Shown: positions 36,335 through 48,527 of the stretch, one piece after another
Numbering within the stretch: the stretch's first letter is position 1
Layout of the letters: each line of letters opens with the position of its first letter
DNA from: Circinella umbellata
Lineage: Eukaryota > Mucoromycota > Mucoromycetes > Mucorales > Lichtheimiaceae
Direction: 5' to 3'
Assembly (NCBI GenBank): GCA_025093555.1
Contig: JAIWNF010000017.1
Location: forward strand, 744,001 to 808,000
DNA: 64,000 nucleotides
Position numbers and translations under genes: made by a program
Notes under the pieces: model-generated
Seen by the model: the letters and a program-made list of their open reading frames with translations, nothing else
Told to the model about the DNA's origin: nothing
Databases searched by the model: none

Positions 36335-37194
36335 ATGGAATTTCGCACTCATGACCAGCAACAACATCCTTATTATCCTAAAACAATTGAACTTTTGAAT
36401 TATGTGCCTAATCAAATACCCATGCATACATTATTGATCATTGTTGGTTCAACCATGAGTCTTCTTATGGTTGGCTCTTTCATGTTAGCACGAACGCGAA
36501 CCAAGAATCCAAAAAGTAACGCATTAAGATTTACATGGTTCATATTATGTGGAGTTCTTCACTGTGGATTTGAAGCGTATTGGATATATCATCATAAAAC
36601 TATAGCAGAACGTTCTGATTTATTAGCTGAACTTTGGAAAGAGTATGCTCACGGCGATTCTCGGTATTTATCTAGTGATGATGTCTTGTTATCCCTTGAA
36701 ACTATTACTGTTGTATGTTTTTATTTTACTTAAAAGAGGGGAAGGGTATAATAGTTTATCAATAACTCACCTAGTAATTATTTCATTCCGTCATTTTAGT
36801 TTATATGGGGACCTCTTTGTTTCTTAGCAGCACGAGCAATTTTTTTTAACTATCCACAACAATATTTATGGCAATTGATGGCATCAATGGCTCATTTGTT
36901 TAGTACTACTTTATATTTTGTTATGGATTATCCAGACTTCGCTAGTTGTGATCCACATCCACTTTATTTTTGGATTTATTTTGTATCATTTAACTCTCCT
37001 TGGTTTATTGTAAGCTTTTATTTTTTCTTTCTTTTACGATTGATATTAAGTTTATCTACACGAAACTAAGCAACATTTATTATTATCACTTTTAGATTCC
37101 TATCATCCTTTTTATTCAAAGCTTTAAATCTATTTCATTATCATTATCAGATTCAACAGAACGTTGTATCAGCAATTATAAGAAACATATATAG
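36335..37194 (+). CDS. EBP-type sterol delta8-delta7 isomerase (EXPERA/emopamil-binding family)
   Basis: Three exons: 36335-36712, 36800-37009 and 37096-37194, 687 nt, 228 residues, the usual EBP length. Four to five membrane segments are visible. The family's catalytic set is present: His and Glu in LHCGFEAYW, Glu and Thr in SLETITVFIWGPLC, and Asn and Trp in SFNSPWFI. EBP moves the sterol double bond from C8 to C7 in the ER. Most studied fungi use the unrelated ERG2 protein for this step, so this family is notable here. Introns are GT-AG. A related EBP-like (EBPL) function is less likely because the catalytic residues are kept. Confidence 0.9.
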
Positions 37195-37429
37195 TACACA
37201 CTATTACATGTAGTAATCACCGTATCATTATTATTATACATCTATCTTTCAAATAGACTACCAATTATTATTATTATTATTCTACAAATTGACATGAAAT
37301 GATTGAGGGAGTGAGGAAAAGGGTATTATATGTACAAAAAAGAAGAAGAAAAAAGTTATATAAGTTTACATCATACAGTTATATATAAATTTATATAAAT
37401 TTATATATTTATGCCTTTTTTTTAATTGA
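37195..37429. other. Convergent intergenic region
   Basis: 235 bp between two convergent stop codons. ATT repeats and TTTATATAAA runs lie here and no gene is seen. Confidence 0.5.
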
Positions 37430-39222
37430 TTAATTCTCTAATACTTCATATTCTTCAAAGGCAATACTTCGGAAATCCACTTCTCGTTTAACTAATTCAA
37501 ATACAAGAAATCCAATACTAGTGGCAGGAACAACCTTGATTACTGTACTACCAAATTCTTGATACATGAATTTTCTCCAACTTCCGCCATGCAATCGTAC
37601 TTGCATTTTACATTGCTCCCATGTTCTTCGATAGAGTTCTTTGACAGATTCTCGCTTTTCTTTATTTGTAAATTCTGATTGACCTTCTTCAATATAAAAT
37701 ATACTATGAATTTTGGATAAAGGATGTTCTATAATTTGGTACGCCTAATAATGACAATAGCCCCCCCCCCATTTCATATTAATCAAAAATTTTAATGCTC
37801 AATTTAATAAGATGAAAAAAAAAAAATAACATACTACTGCAGCTGCTGCACCGGCTAAAATGACAAAGATAGGTTCGAGCATAAGTGGTGGTCGTTCTTT
37901 ATGCACTACCTTTGACTCCGTAATAGGTGTAGTTGAAGTTACATCTAACTGTTCAATATCATCGTTTTCCTTATCTTTATGATGCCGATGAAGTCCTTCT
38001 AATTGATGTAATCTTTTTCGTGAATCAATATGGAGACCATACATTTCATCTAGAAAATAATAATATCCTTGTTGTTTAACCCATTCGAATGTAGCAAAAA
38101 ACAATCCACAAGATAATGAGTCCTATCATATCAATCCGTATCAATCAGTCTTTGTTTTTATGGAAACAATAAATTATATATTATTCTTACCCGCACTAAT
38201 GTTAATGAAAATCCGCGATATGCGCTTGCGATCCCTAATTCCTTTAAAGTTGATTTTGCAAATTGATACATGGATTGATGTTTCCCTTCTAATAAATCGC
38301 TCACTTCAAAACGAATCTTAACAGAATCTAAAGGTGCAGCAACAATGGATTGCATGGCTCCGGCGAGACAACCTATTGTCATAGAAAATAATAATATCAA
38401 ATACACATTAATTTCACTATTATTTACTTACTACAACCAGGTTTAAATAAAAATATATAAATAAAACTAACCAGCCATGAATACGGATGAAAAAGGTGGT
38501 GGAGGGAATGGTCTATGAAGTTGAAATGAAGAAGCTTGATGAAACATAGGAAGAGATGCAATATACGTTGTATATAAAACCGTCCCAACCACTGTATTTG
38601 CAAGTAGTGGTGGTAAAATATGACGAGGTATAAAATTCCACTATATTTTTTCAATGTAAAAATTAAACCTTTTGCATATTTTCCCTCTTTAACCTGTCAA
38701 TTTCTTTTTTTTAACGCAGGAAAAGTTCCTAACTTACACCTTGTGTCTTGACAGCATTTGAAATCATTCCTATTGAAGTATATCGAAATGAAAATCTTTT
38801 TGAAGATTTCTCGTCTACTGGTGGTAATAAAGCTCTAGCCATCATGAGATAATCTATACGTAAAGGTCGAAAAAGCTATTGGTTTTTTGTCGTACTGTTA
38901 GATTCACAAAGGTCGTTACAAATTCAATCGCAATATAGGTTGTACAACAAGTAAATATAATAGCGAATTGCCCTCTTACTTTAACCGGCGTTCTGTAAAA
39001 TAAATACAACCCTTGCATCATTAAAGTACGAGCAATGGCTGTACTGCCACCTACTGACGTTACTTCTTTTGCTTTTTTTCGTTTGTTTTGTAAAGTTGTC
39101 ATTGTCACGTAAGGTTGAGTATATTTAAAAGCAGGTTGTAAGGATTTGACTGCAGGTAATGTTAAAGACGATTGAGTAGAATATAGAATAGTTTTTTCGG
39201 GAACATTAGGAGGAGGTAACAT
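37430..39222 (-). CDS. Mitochondrial-carrier-like membrane protein
   Basis: Six exons: 39222-38980, 38875-38738, 38640-38472, 38372-38191, 38122-37835 and 37744-37430, 1,335 nt, 444 residues. A central carrier repeat is clear: GCLAGAMQSIVAAPLDSVKIRFEV has the PxDxxK/R signature, followed by YRGFSLTLVRDSLSCGLFFATFEWVK. The last repeat is degenerate (EHPLSKIHSIFY in place of PxDxxK). The N-terminal half carries FYRTPVKLFRPLRIDYLMMARALLPP, seen in fungal carrier-like proteins of unknown substrate. The location is probably the mitochondrial inner or outer membrane, and the transported molecule is unknown. Exon 2's donor is GTGTAAGT; of its two overlapping GTs, only the second keeps the frame. Confidence 0.85.
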
Positions 39223-42200
39223 TCAGCTATCGCATTAGATAAAAAATAAAAAATAAAAAAGGTACATCAAAAAGGAAAGTTTTGTTTATCCGTTACTTTT
39301 TAATTGATTCGGGTTTTTTAGGATAAAGTGCTACCCAGGAGTTTCCCAAAAAAAAAAAAGCGCTGGTTAATTTCCCAAAATTTTAAATTAACTTACAGGT
39401 TTTTATAGATGTCCTGAAGAATAAAAGTAACTGATCCCTGAGTCTTCATCTCTCCCACAACGTATGAGGTCGTCAGCCGAAGCTTCTGCCAATATGCTCA
39501 CAAACTTCAAAGCTAGAAAGAACGAACACAAAATGCTTTTGGTTATCGAACATAGTCTTTCTGGGGATATAATAAAAGAAAATGGAGCATGTCTAAATAA
39601 CCCACGCTCTGATGAAACAAGGGGGGGGGACTACAAAAGCTAGTCTTTTGCATATGTAGACAACATATAATCCCCACTATCATCATCCGCTACCTATAAA
39701 AGAACAATAATAATTCTTTATTCTGAACAATGGATCGTTTGAAAGTAATATATAGCCCTTGTAACCAGTAGTAGCAGTAACGAAAACATTGACAGACAGC
39801 GCACTTGCCCATTCATCTTATCATGAAATATTGTAATAATCTTGTCAATCAGAAGAACCATTTCGAAAGATTCAGGATACGAACCAATAGAAAATCGACA
39901 CCAGGAGAATAGATCAACCTGATGCTTGATGACTTGCTTGTTCGCGTAGCAAATGAGATGATAGAGATGTTGCAATAGACACAGCCACACAAACAGGCAT
40001 AATATGAATGTAAATGTACTATATTGTGCGTAAAGATAATTTTAAAAGAGAGTATATGTGGGTAGAAAATGCTGAAAAACTATACCAGACCCTATTTATA
40101 TTTTTTAGAGTGAAATTGTGAAACCAAAAGAAAGAGGCAACTTCCTTTAAGCAGCTAGATTTCATATATAGCTTATTGAAAATAAATGTGACAAGTAGTG
40201 CCCTTGAATAGGCAAGAAGCACACTATTATTTTTGATACATATGTTTCAATATAGCCGATATATACATTACGTTAAAAGTGGTAATAGAAAGCATGGTGT
40301 AAGTCGCGAGAATCAAAAGGATTTTTTTTTTTGCTTTAATTCATGCAGAGATGCACGAATGTTTCTGTTATTAATGAAGAAAAGGATTGTTATTTTTAAT
40401 TAATTATATCGAAAATAATTCATCGATTCAATAAAAAGATATTCAATCTTATATATAAGATTGAAAAGATACACACCTTTTTATCTTTTTTTTAATTGAC
40501 TTTATATTTTATAATATAGTAGTTATATCTACTGACTTAGGAGAAACCAAAGTTTTTTCATACAAGAACATCAAAATAATGTAATAATGTATAAACGAGT
40601 AGATAGAAAAGATAACTAAAATAAAACTGAGGTGAATTTCTCATTGGTTCATATAGAATGATGTACTTAGGCCATTAAAGCAAAATAATAAAGAAAAGGG
40701 TCTTGGCTTTTTATTATCACCAGTAGTGTAAGACTGCAAGTGCAAGTAATTTAAAATAAATACCAAACAAGTGATAAACTTGTCAATGTTTTCAAAAGGG
40801 ACTTGGGTAATTTTGCAGTAATTTCTTATAGTACTTTTTTGCAGTAGTAGTCGGACAAGACTGGGGATTTTCCGCACAATTGACCTGATTTTATCGAGAA
40901 TTACTGACTATAAAAGGTGCTTTGCGGTACTCCTTGCAGTGGTGTGCAATAGTTTGCAGTACTGCTCTTGCAGTAGTTCGCAAATGTGCTAAAGAAAAAT
41001 AAAGTAAATTTTCTATCAACTGTTTTCGTCATTTTCGATTATTCTATTTGAACCTTTTTTTTGGCCAATAATAATAATAACTATATTCAGTGTTTCTTTG
41101 CTATCGCCTTGGTTTAAAATAGTTTGATTTTAAATAGTACATTATATATATTATTTTGTTCTTCCCGATTTGTTTTAAAGCATAAATAAATTAGTCTTCT
41201 GATACATCTCAATTCACAAGCTATTACGTTGATCTAAAGCCACCATATAATTGCCTTAAATACATATGTTGAGCAGTATACAGTACAATACTGACATTAC
41301 TAATATTTTAATGCGTATTAATTAAATAATGAATTGTGTTGCTATATGATGAAAAAGTCTCAATGTTATATCAATAGAAATTTAAAATAAAAGGAGATGT
41401 AAATAAGTCAACGAGACCCAAAAGAACAATAATTGAACTGAAGTTTATTAAAATAAAATATTATCTCTATTTATATGAGTCTTATTATCAGGGGGATATA
41501 TTGATATGTGTATACGTAAGATTTATATTTGTCATGGCCATGTGAATTATGAATATAAGATTAATGATATTAAGATTAGACTTTGAGCGGTTGACGATAT
41601 GATATATCTATGCAGCTGTTATCTTATATCATTATAGAAGATGGACTTCTGTGTTCCTATAAATCATGGTCCAAATAGGGAAATACACGAAATGTCAGCA
41701 AAGCATAATCAAAGATACGCTATACTTTAATAATTAAAATGACAAATAATAATCTTTATGAATAATATGTGTTGGATACAACACTCAATATATAAAGTTG
41801 CATAAAACAAAAGTAGCATCAGTAAAAAAAAATTAAAGTTTTTTAAGCAAGATCTTTCTCTCTTTTGGATTCAATCATTTAACTACTTGGCAAAGCAATG
41901 AATTAGACAAACGCTCTTTACCCATTAAGCTATTTGAACGTTTGGTTTAATTAATTATATCGGATCATTCATATAGGTCTTTTTTTCTCATGTTTCTACT
42001 CATCTATAATAATATCACCATGGGAAATTTTTGGCACATTTGGCACAATTGGAATTTCCAAATAAACGTTTTATTGGCACATTTAGCTGCTCACAAAGTG
42101 CGAATTAATTCACAAAAAAATCTAGTTACCCTTTTAGGATATACCTATTTTGGTATGTCAGATGACGTGTACATAAGCTGAGTTGAATGCTTCTTAAACT

Positions 42201-42439
42201 AGCCAAATGATGGGTGAGTGCTCTTTAACTTGTTAGCAGTTACAAATATTAAATAATGAACACCAACAGCAAGAAAAACAACACTGACAGCATAGACAGT
42301 AATAGAAATTCCCCCCTTCTTGATCTCAGTTATAATCAAGATTTCAATTCTGTTTTTGTCAACATAGAATGAGGCTTTGCAAGCGTAAAAATAGCAACAC
42401 CAGCTGTAGTGGACATCTTGAAGCAGGAATAAGAAGAAA
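39223..42439. other. Gene-free stretch at edge of transposon-rich region
   Basis: About 3.2 kb with no supported gene. A short TGCAGTA-type motif recurs several times between 40815 and 40990. Open frames at 39463, 39718-39990 (minus), 40019-40222 (minus) and 41990-42181 have no family resemblance. The stretch may hold eroded transposon DNA not recognisable by eye. Confidence 0.4.
41867..41940 (-). other. tRNA-like sequence, probably degenerate or SINE-related
   Basis: On the minus strand this reads with an A-box-like TAGCTTAATGGGTAAAGAGC and, about 40 nt on, a B-box-like GATTGAATCC. The anticodon stem does not pair properly and the T stem is weak, so it is not a functional tRNA as read. It may be a tRNA relic or a tRNA-derived SINE head. 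Confidence 0.3.
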
Positions 42440-43020
42440 ATAAGGAGGAGCTTTTGAGACGTGAAGCGCAAGATATACTACTTGCAATTAGTGTTCAGGA
42501 GACTGAAATCTTGGATTCTAATCCCTTTGAAAGAATTACAAGACTGATGACAGAAGCAGCTCTTAGAACCAGAATCGTCTAGGTGGATATATTCTTCAAA
42601 ATATACTGGCTAATCCCACATTTGTAATGGCTAATGAAACAAGAAGACCATGACAACAACATGCATTCAAAAGTATCAACTAGTGGACTATTCATTATGC
42701 CAATCTTCATGATGATGCAAAAAATCGTAACAGTTCTAGAGCCTATTACTATATCCCTCTTAGGGTTTTTATGGAGTTGGTGAACAAATTGAAGGGTAGA
42801 CCCTAATATGCTGGTTCACAAGCAAAAGATGGCTTGATACCCTATAGAAATCCAAGTGGCTGTTGTGCTTTGGCGATTTGCGAACTCTATGTTTGGATTT
42901 TGGGTAATACAAAAAACACTTGGAATTAGTAATGGGTCCTATACCAATTTCATAGATCAATTTATTTCCGCAATGCAAGTAGTTAGTCATAAGTATATCA
43001 TCTGGCCAAAAGAGGATCTT
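42440..43020 (+). pseudogene. PIF/Harbinger-like transposase fragment (DDE_Tnp_4 type)
   Basis: Conceptual translation over shifting frames gives Harbinger blocks: an N-terminal ETRRPRQQ-like segment, PLRVFMELVNKLKG, then IEIQVAVVLWRFANS, TLGISNGSYTNF and HKYIIWPKEDL. These match the region before the first catalytic Asp. A one-base insertion near 42845 breaks the frame and a stop lies near 42808. The sequence ends exactly at the LTR that starts at 43021. No continuation is found after the other LTR, so the fragment is truncated, not merely interrupted. Confidence 0.7.
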
Positions 43021-43398
43021 TGTAATAGCGCATGACTGATTATTGTATACTTACAATCGGGTTCTATCAGCCAGTTTACGAGGAAGCGTAATAGTTAAGA
43101 TATTGGTAGGAAGAAAAGGGGCTCGAGAATATATATGATAAAAACGAATTACTGTTTCCTGGTTGTCAGGAAACCCTTTATTTATATACGTCGAAATATC
43201 AGGGGCTAATTTACATCTAACTAATATATATCTAATATCAATGATCAACATTTCTATATAGAATAACTATCCTAATATTTCTATATCCAACCATGTGCTC
43301 AACCATGCTATCGTCTATCCTTAGTATTCCGCGGATAAGCATGTAGATCAACAACCTTATGGTTGAATATATCGTCGTAATGGTCTTACACCATTACA
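43021..43398 (-). repeat. 3' LTR of the chromovirus
   Basis: 378 bp, starting TGTAATAG and ending CCATTACA on the plus strand. It keeps C or G at all ten sites where the other LTR has T or A. The polypurine tract is adjacent at 43399-43411. Confidence 0.95.
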
Positions 43399-43411
43399 TT
43401 CTCCCCCATCT
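43399..43411 (-). other. Polypurine tract (PPT)
   Basis: Minus-strand AGATGGGGGAGAA directly precedes the 3' LTR start. This is the expected primer site for plus-strand DNA synthesis by the element. Confidence 0.8.
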
Positions 43412-43932
43412 ATATAACGTCCACCCATCAATGTAAGAGTGCTGGGGTATCTTGCCGTCAATCCGTCGACATCGTCCAAGTACTTCTTGATTTGCGTCAG
43501 TTTCGTACGTCGTCCTTGGTTTGCTAGCATGTTGTCAATGCGTCGATTTGCGAGTAGGATATACACCGTCCTTAGTGAATTGTCTAAGTAATATCGTATG
43601 CTGGAACCCTTCACAGCAGTGACGGAAACGTTTTTCGTCAACCTAATCGTCTGCTTCTATCATCCAATATTATCTAAAATCCAAAATCGTCGAAGCAATA
43701 GCAAGCCGGGTTTAGGCCCTCCCCCCTCAATATAACGTCTTGAGAAAGGAACAGAGAATGAGCAAAAAGCGTCTGCAGCATTACTGGCTAAAAAAAAATT
43801 GTAGAAAAAGAATCGTCTTTTCAAAAGAGAGTGAAGTAAAAAAAATAAAATAAAATAGTCTCTTTTTTTTTTTTGTAACACCAAAACCAAAGAGGAAAAA
43901 TAACAATAAAAAAAAATACTTAATAAATATTT

Positions 43933-46464
43933 TTATCGTCTTCGTAATTGTTTTGGTGGTCGTCCCCATCGTCGCTTAGGTGGAGATACATCATCTCGTA
44001 CATCCTTAGCAGGTTGGTGCTTTGAAGTAAGATATTCTTGTAATATTTTTGGAGCATTTTCCAAATGCGTCGCTGGTTCCCAAGTAGCTTCATGTAACGG
44101 ATAGCCTTTCCATTTTACAAGGTACTGTAGCTTGTTTCTTCATATATGATCGTCAAGAATAACTTCAACTTCAAATTCATCGTCAGAACTATTGGTAATC
44201 ACAGGAGGAGGTCGTTCAGGTCGTCGATCCTTATTGTCTGGTTCCAAATATTCCTTGAGAGCACTAACATGAAAAACATTATGTGCTTTAATCGTCGCCG
44301 GCAGATCAAGCTTATATGCAACTGAGCTAATCCGTTTTAAAATTTTGTAAGGACCAGCCCACCGTGGAAGCAGTTTCTTAGTTGGTGCATTGGAATAAAC
44401 ATCAGGATTAAGATGTGCCGTCTTAACTAAAACTTGATTTCCAACTTCAAGCACCAAATCATGTCGTTTCCGGTTAGCATACATAGCTTGTCGTTCCGTT
44501 GCTTCTTTAATAGATTGAGTAACGTCGATCCGAATGGCATCCAATCGCTTAGCAAGGGCATCAGCATAAGCATTATTTACTGCGTCATCACCTTGTCAGA
44601 GTGCTGGTGATACATGTCGTCCCAAATCCGCATAAAAAGGCGTCAATTTTATTGATGCGTGCTTGGTATCATTATATGTATGTTCCAACACAGGAAGCCA
44701 TTCGTCCCAATCCTTCTGATTATATGCCACGTAACGTCGTAACATGTCTTCAAGACTACGGTTTGTGCGCTCAGTCTGACCGTCTGATTCTGCGTGCATA
44801 CTGGAAGAAAGTCGTCTCTGAACTCCTAATAGTTTTGTTAAGGCCGTCCAAAATTTAGAAGTGAAGCGTACGTCTCGATCTGATACAATGTCATTTGGCA
44901 ATCCATGTTGTCGATATATTTCGCGCAAAAATAGGTGAGCAAAATCCTCTGCTGTATCTGTCGTCTTGCAAGGAGCGAAATGAGCACGTTTCGAAAAGCG
45001 ATCACCAAAAACGGCAATTGCATCAAAATGGCGAGGTGTCTTGGGCAAATGCACAATAAAATCCACCGAAATAGAAGTCCATCGTCCTTCAGCTATTTGT
45101 AACGGTTGAAGTAATCCGGCAGGTTTTTGATTCGTCGACTTAGTCTGTTGGCATAGGTCACAAGTAGCAATATAACGTCGAACAGTCTTGTTCATATGTG
45201 GCCAAAAGTATGTCCGGCAAAGTCTTTCCATTGTGGCGTCAATACCTCTATGTCCTGCTACTGGTGCATCATGAGCGTCATGCAAAATTGTATTGAGTAG
45301 CGTTGGCATTCGTGGTACACAAAGAAGTCGTCTTCCATCCATGTTACGATAAATAATACCATCGTCTAAAGAATATTTGTCATTATCGTCATTTGTTCGT
45401 AATTTGGATAAGATATCAGCCCAAAAAGAATCGTCAGCATAATGCTTTGCACAGTCTTTGCCAAACGTCTCCCCCCTCACTGAAAGAACAATAGAATAAA
45501 GTTCCATAGAAACGTCTGGATGGGAAGGCTCAGAAGGTGGTCGTTTGGAGAGCGCGTCTGCACCAGTATTTTCTTCTCGAGGAATATGGTGCACGTCAAA
45601 TCGATATGACATCAATTTTTCCAACAAGCGAATCTGACGTTTGGATAAATTCTTACTCTTGGAATGCATCGTCGATATCGCTCGATTATCAGTATATACT
45701 GTGAATTTTTTATTGTCGAGATGATGTCTCCATTGGTCAATACAATAAGAAACCGCCAATAATTCTTGTTCATGTACTGGGTAATTCAGCTCTGCACTTT
45801 TTAACGTCCTTGAAGCATAGGCAACAGGGTGCAATAAACCGTCGTCCTGAACTTGACTGAGAATACCACCAATTGCAACCGTAGATGCAGCGTCAGTATG
45901 CAAATAAAAATGGCGGTCAGGATCCGGAAGAGCCAAAACTGGTGCTGTGGTTAAACGTCGCTTTAATTCAACAAAAGCTTTTTCACAATTATCGTCCCAT
46001 TCCCAAGGTACATCTTTTCGAAGAAGTCGTGTCAAGGGAGCCGAAACCGTCGCATAACCATGACAATATTGCCTATAAAAATCACACAATCCCAAAAATG
46101 ATTGAACATCTGCAATATTTTTTGAAGTAGGCCACTTCTTAATAGCGTCAAGTTTATGTGGATCACACTTAACTTTATCACCAGATACAATATGACCAAG
46201 GAATTCCAATTCCGTTTTTCCAAACTCACACTTAGAACTTTTGGCATAAAGTTTGTGTCGTCGAAGTCGGGTAAGTACGTCGTGAAGATGTCGAAGATGG
46301 TCATCTGTTGACTTGCTATAAATAAGAATATCGTCCAAATAAATGATAACACAGACATCCAACAGGTCACGAAAAATATCTTGCATCAGTCGCATAAAAG
46401 TACCAGGTGCTGATGTCAACCCAAAAGGCAGGACCGTAAATGCATAAAATCCATAGCGCGTCAA
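43933..46464 (-). pseudogene. Chromovirus pol: RT, RNase H, integrase, chromodomain (broken)
   Basis: The frame opens inside RT (YGFYAFTVLPFGLTSAPGTF) and continues with the YLDD catalytic motif, the RNase H start HTDAASTVAIGG, an HHCC integrase finger (HDAPVAGHRG to CDLCQQTK), and the DDE core with VDFIVHLP, IVSDRDVRF and a Glu in SDGQTERTNRSLE. A GPY/F-like module (PRWAGPYKILKRI) and a chromodomain (LQYLVKWKGYPLHEATWEP) follow, ending at 43933. Two in-frame TGA codons (44598-44596 and 44142-44140) interrupt it, both one C-to-T step from CGA. The finger region of RT and the protease are missing. Confidence 0.92.
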
Positions 46465-46490
46465 GTTTTTTATTTTTTATTTGCTCTTGG

Positions 46491-48167
46491 TCAGAAACGT
46501 TGCAAAATGAGGCACCAACAGGGATGGACTTGGCTGCTGGTGAAATTAGTTTTTTCCATAGCCTTTTCCATGGCCTTTTCCATGAGGTCGAGAAAAATGC
46601 TGACCACTATTTTATTATTATTATAGCGTCCACCATTACTTTTATTTTTATGTGTATAATCTTTAAATGTCGGGCAGTCACATCCAAAATGGCCTTTTTC
46701 ATAACACCTAAAGCATCGATTTTCTTCCAAAACCTTCTTAGAAGAAAGGCCACTTGCCTGTCCATTCCTTTTGTGGTGGAAATGCTCGGTATTATCCACT
46801 TCCATAGGGCTTGGGCCACCAGAAGCAAGACCATCAGATTGTGGTCTTGAATTAACAATAGGGGACGTCGCATTAGTCAGTGAATGTGGACCAGAAATAA
46901 CAGATGAACCACCACATCGAGCAACATGGAACGGACTTGCTTCACCATATGAGCCGTCAAAGTGCTCAGCCAGATGGATGGCTTGCTCGTGATGCAAATG
47001 AGCAGCCACCAGAGCTTTTAGTGCTTCAATATACTGGTTCATTGATTCAGTTTCATGAATGAAACCGGCACCATCCATTAAATTCAAGAAGGCTTAAGTG
47101 AACTGCGCTACTGAACCATGCTGGCGGCAATTTGCCCATGCACGTCGTCGCAACTGAGTGCTGTTTGTTGGCAACCAACAGGCACGGAAGACGTCGCAGA
47201 AGGAGCTCCAATCAGTTGACATGCTATTGTTGAGCTTTTCGGTATGAAACCAGAGAAGAGCGTCATCTTCTAACAATAGGGCAGCATACGAGACATATAC
47301 GCTTGGCTTGATCATCTGGTCCATAGAGAAATAATGATCAAAGCTGAAAAGCCAAGCTTCGACATCAGCAGGCTTTCCTTTGCCAGTGAAACGGGTACTT
47401 GGACGAGGCAGTTTCATGACTGGAACAGGCATTTTCTTCTTTTTTTGTCGTCGCACATGTCGATCGGCAGTACTAGAATCGCTGCTGTTGCCACCATTAC
47501 TACTACCCCTACTAGAGAATTGATGTCGTGGTAAAGTAGCATAGATAGAGGCCCATGAACCAGTGACGTCGTTCTTGACTTCTGGTTTCGCGCCAGCCTG
47601 GGGCACATTATTAGGAGGAGGTGGTGGTAGTACAGAGGAAGATGATGGTTGTAGTGGTTGCTGGCTTGGAGCCGAAGTCGTCGCAGTTTGTGATGATGGT
47701 GGTGGTTGAGGCGTCAATTGTAAGTCAACAAGCTGAGATGATAAACGAATAAACATTTCACAAAGCTGCTGCATTTGCTGTTCATGCGCTTGTGCCTGAC
47801 GAGCAGCATCGTCGCGCAACTGTTGAATAGTTGCCGCAAAATTAGAGTCAGCACTACCTATGACATTACCCAAACGTCGCTCCATATTAGCAAAGGTGGT
47901 GATTGACTCTTGTAATTGGCTGACCATGCGATCATTGGCTTTGTCCAAGGCAACCAGACTGGCTGACGTCTCCGAGAGTTCATGGCGTATCCCACGGAAA
48001 TGGCTATCAGTAGTCGTCACATGGTCTTGCAACCCCTGAATCGTCGCTTGGAAATTAGGATCAGCAGCAGGGGTGGGAGTCGTCGCTTCATTCGAAGCAG
48101 AGGCAACAGGGGTAGTTGTACGACCTGTTCGTCCAAGGTTGGGAGCCAAAGCTGCAGAACCAGTCAT
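46491..48167 (-). pseudogene. Chromovirus gag with zinc knuckle (broken)
   Basis: The first 357 codons (48167-47094) include a Ser/Thr/Gln/Pro-rich head and the Ty3 gag core around FTGKGKPADVEAWLFSFDHYF and DDALLWFH. A TAA at 47096-47094 stops the frame in the middle of the capsid region. The same frame then continues to a CCHC knuckle (CFRCYEKGHFGCDC). Reading ends at 46491, where sequence jumps to RT. TAA is one C-to-T step from CAA. Confidence 0.9.
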
Positions 48168-48515
48168 CTGATCTAGGCGTCGAAGTGGATGATCTTCTTA
48201 TTGTTGCATGTTATTATTGATTCCAGGGTATGAGTGATCAGTATCCGAGGAATCAGGTTGAAGAGAAGTAGTAAGAGAGGTACGGCGAAACTTGAGTTTT
48301 TTTGATAATTTGTTAAAAAGGGTTCTAAAAACGTCCGAGACCAAGAGAAGACTCGTTAGAAAATATTCTTTTTTATAATCGGTTAAGAGAAACTGTGTGT
48401 ATATGATAAATGTCTCATATATAAGCCCAGCTCATAAAAAAATAATGTCGAGCAAAAATGAATTATTATTTTTTTATTTTATTTTTTTTTTAACAATAAA
48501 AAAAATAAAACTACT

Positions 48516-48525
48516 GTCGCTACCA
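48516..48525 (-). other. Primer binding site (initiator tRNA-Met type)
   Basis: Minus-strand TGGTAGCGAC lies two bases inside the 5' LTR end. It resembles the initiator-Met PBS of yeast Ty elements (TGGTAGCG core). Confidence 0.7.
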
Positions 48526-48527
48526 AT

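Noticed and set aside
39463..39642. Short frame beginning MRSSAEASANML
   Set aside because: About 59 codons, no recognised motif, beside a poly-G run; insufficient to call a gene.
39718..40222. Two minus-strand frames that might be transposase remnants
   Set aside because: No conserved block could be matched by eye.
43021..43398. Two independent solo LTRs rather than one element
   Set aside because: PBS and PPT are adjacent to the correct inner ends, and gag-pol lies between in matching orientation.
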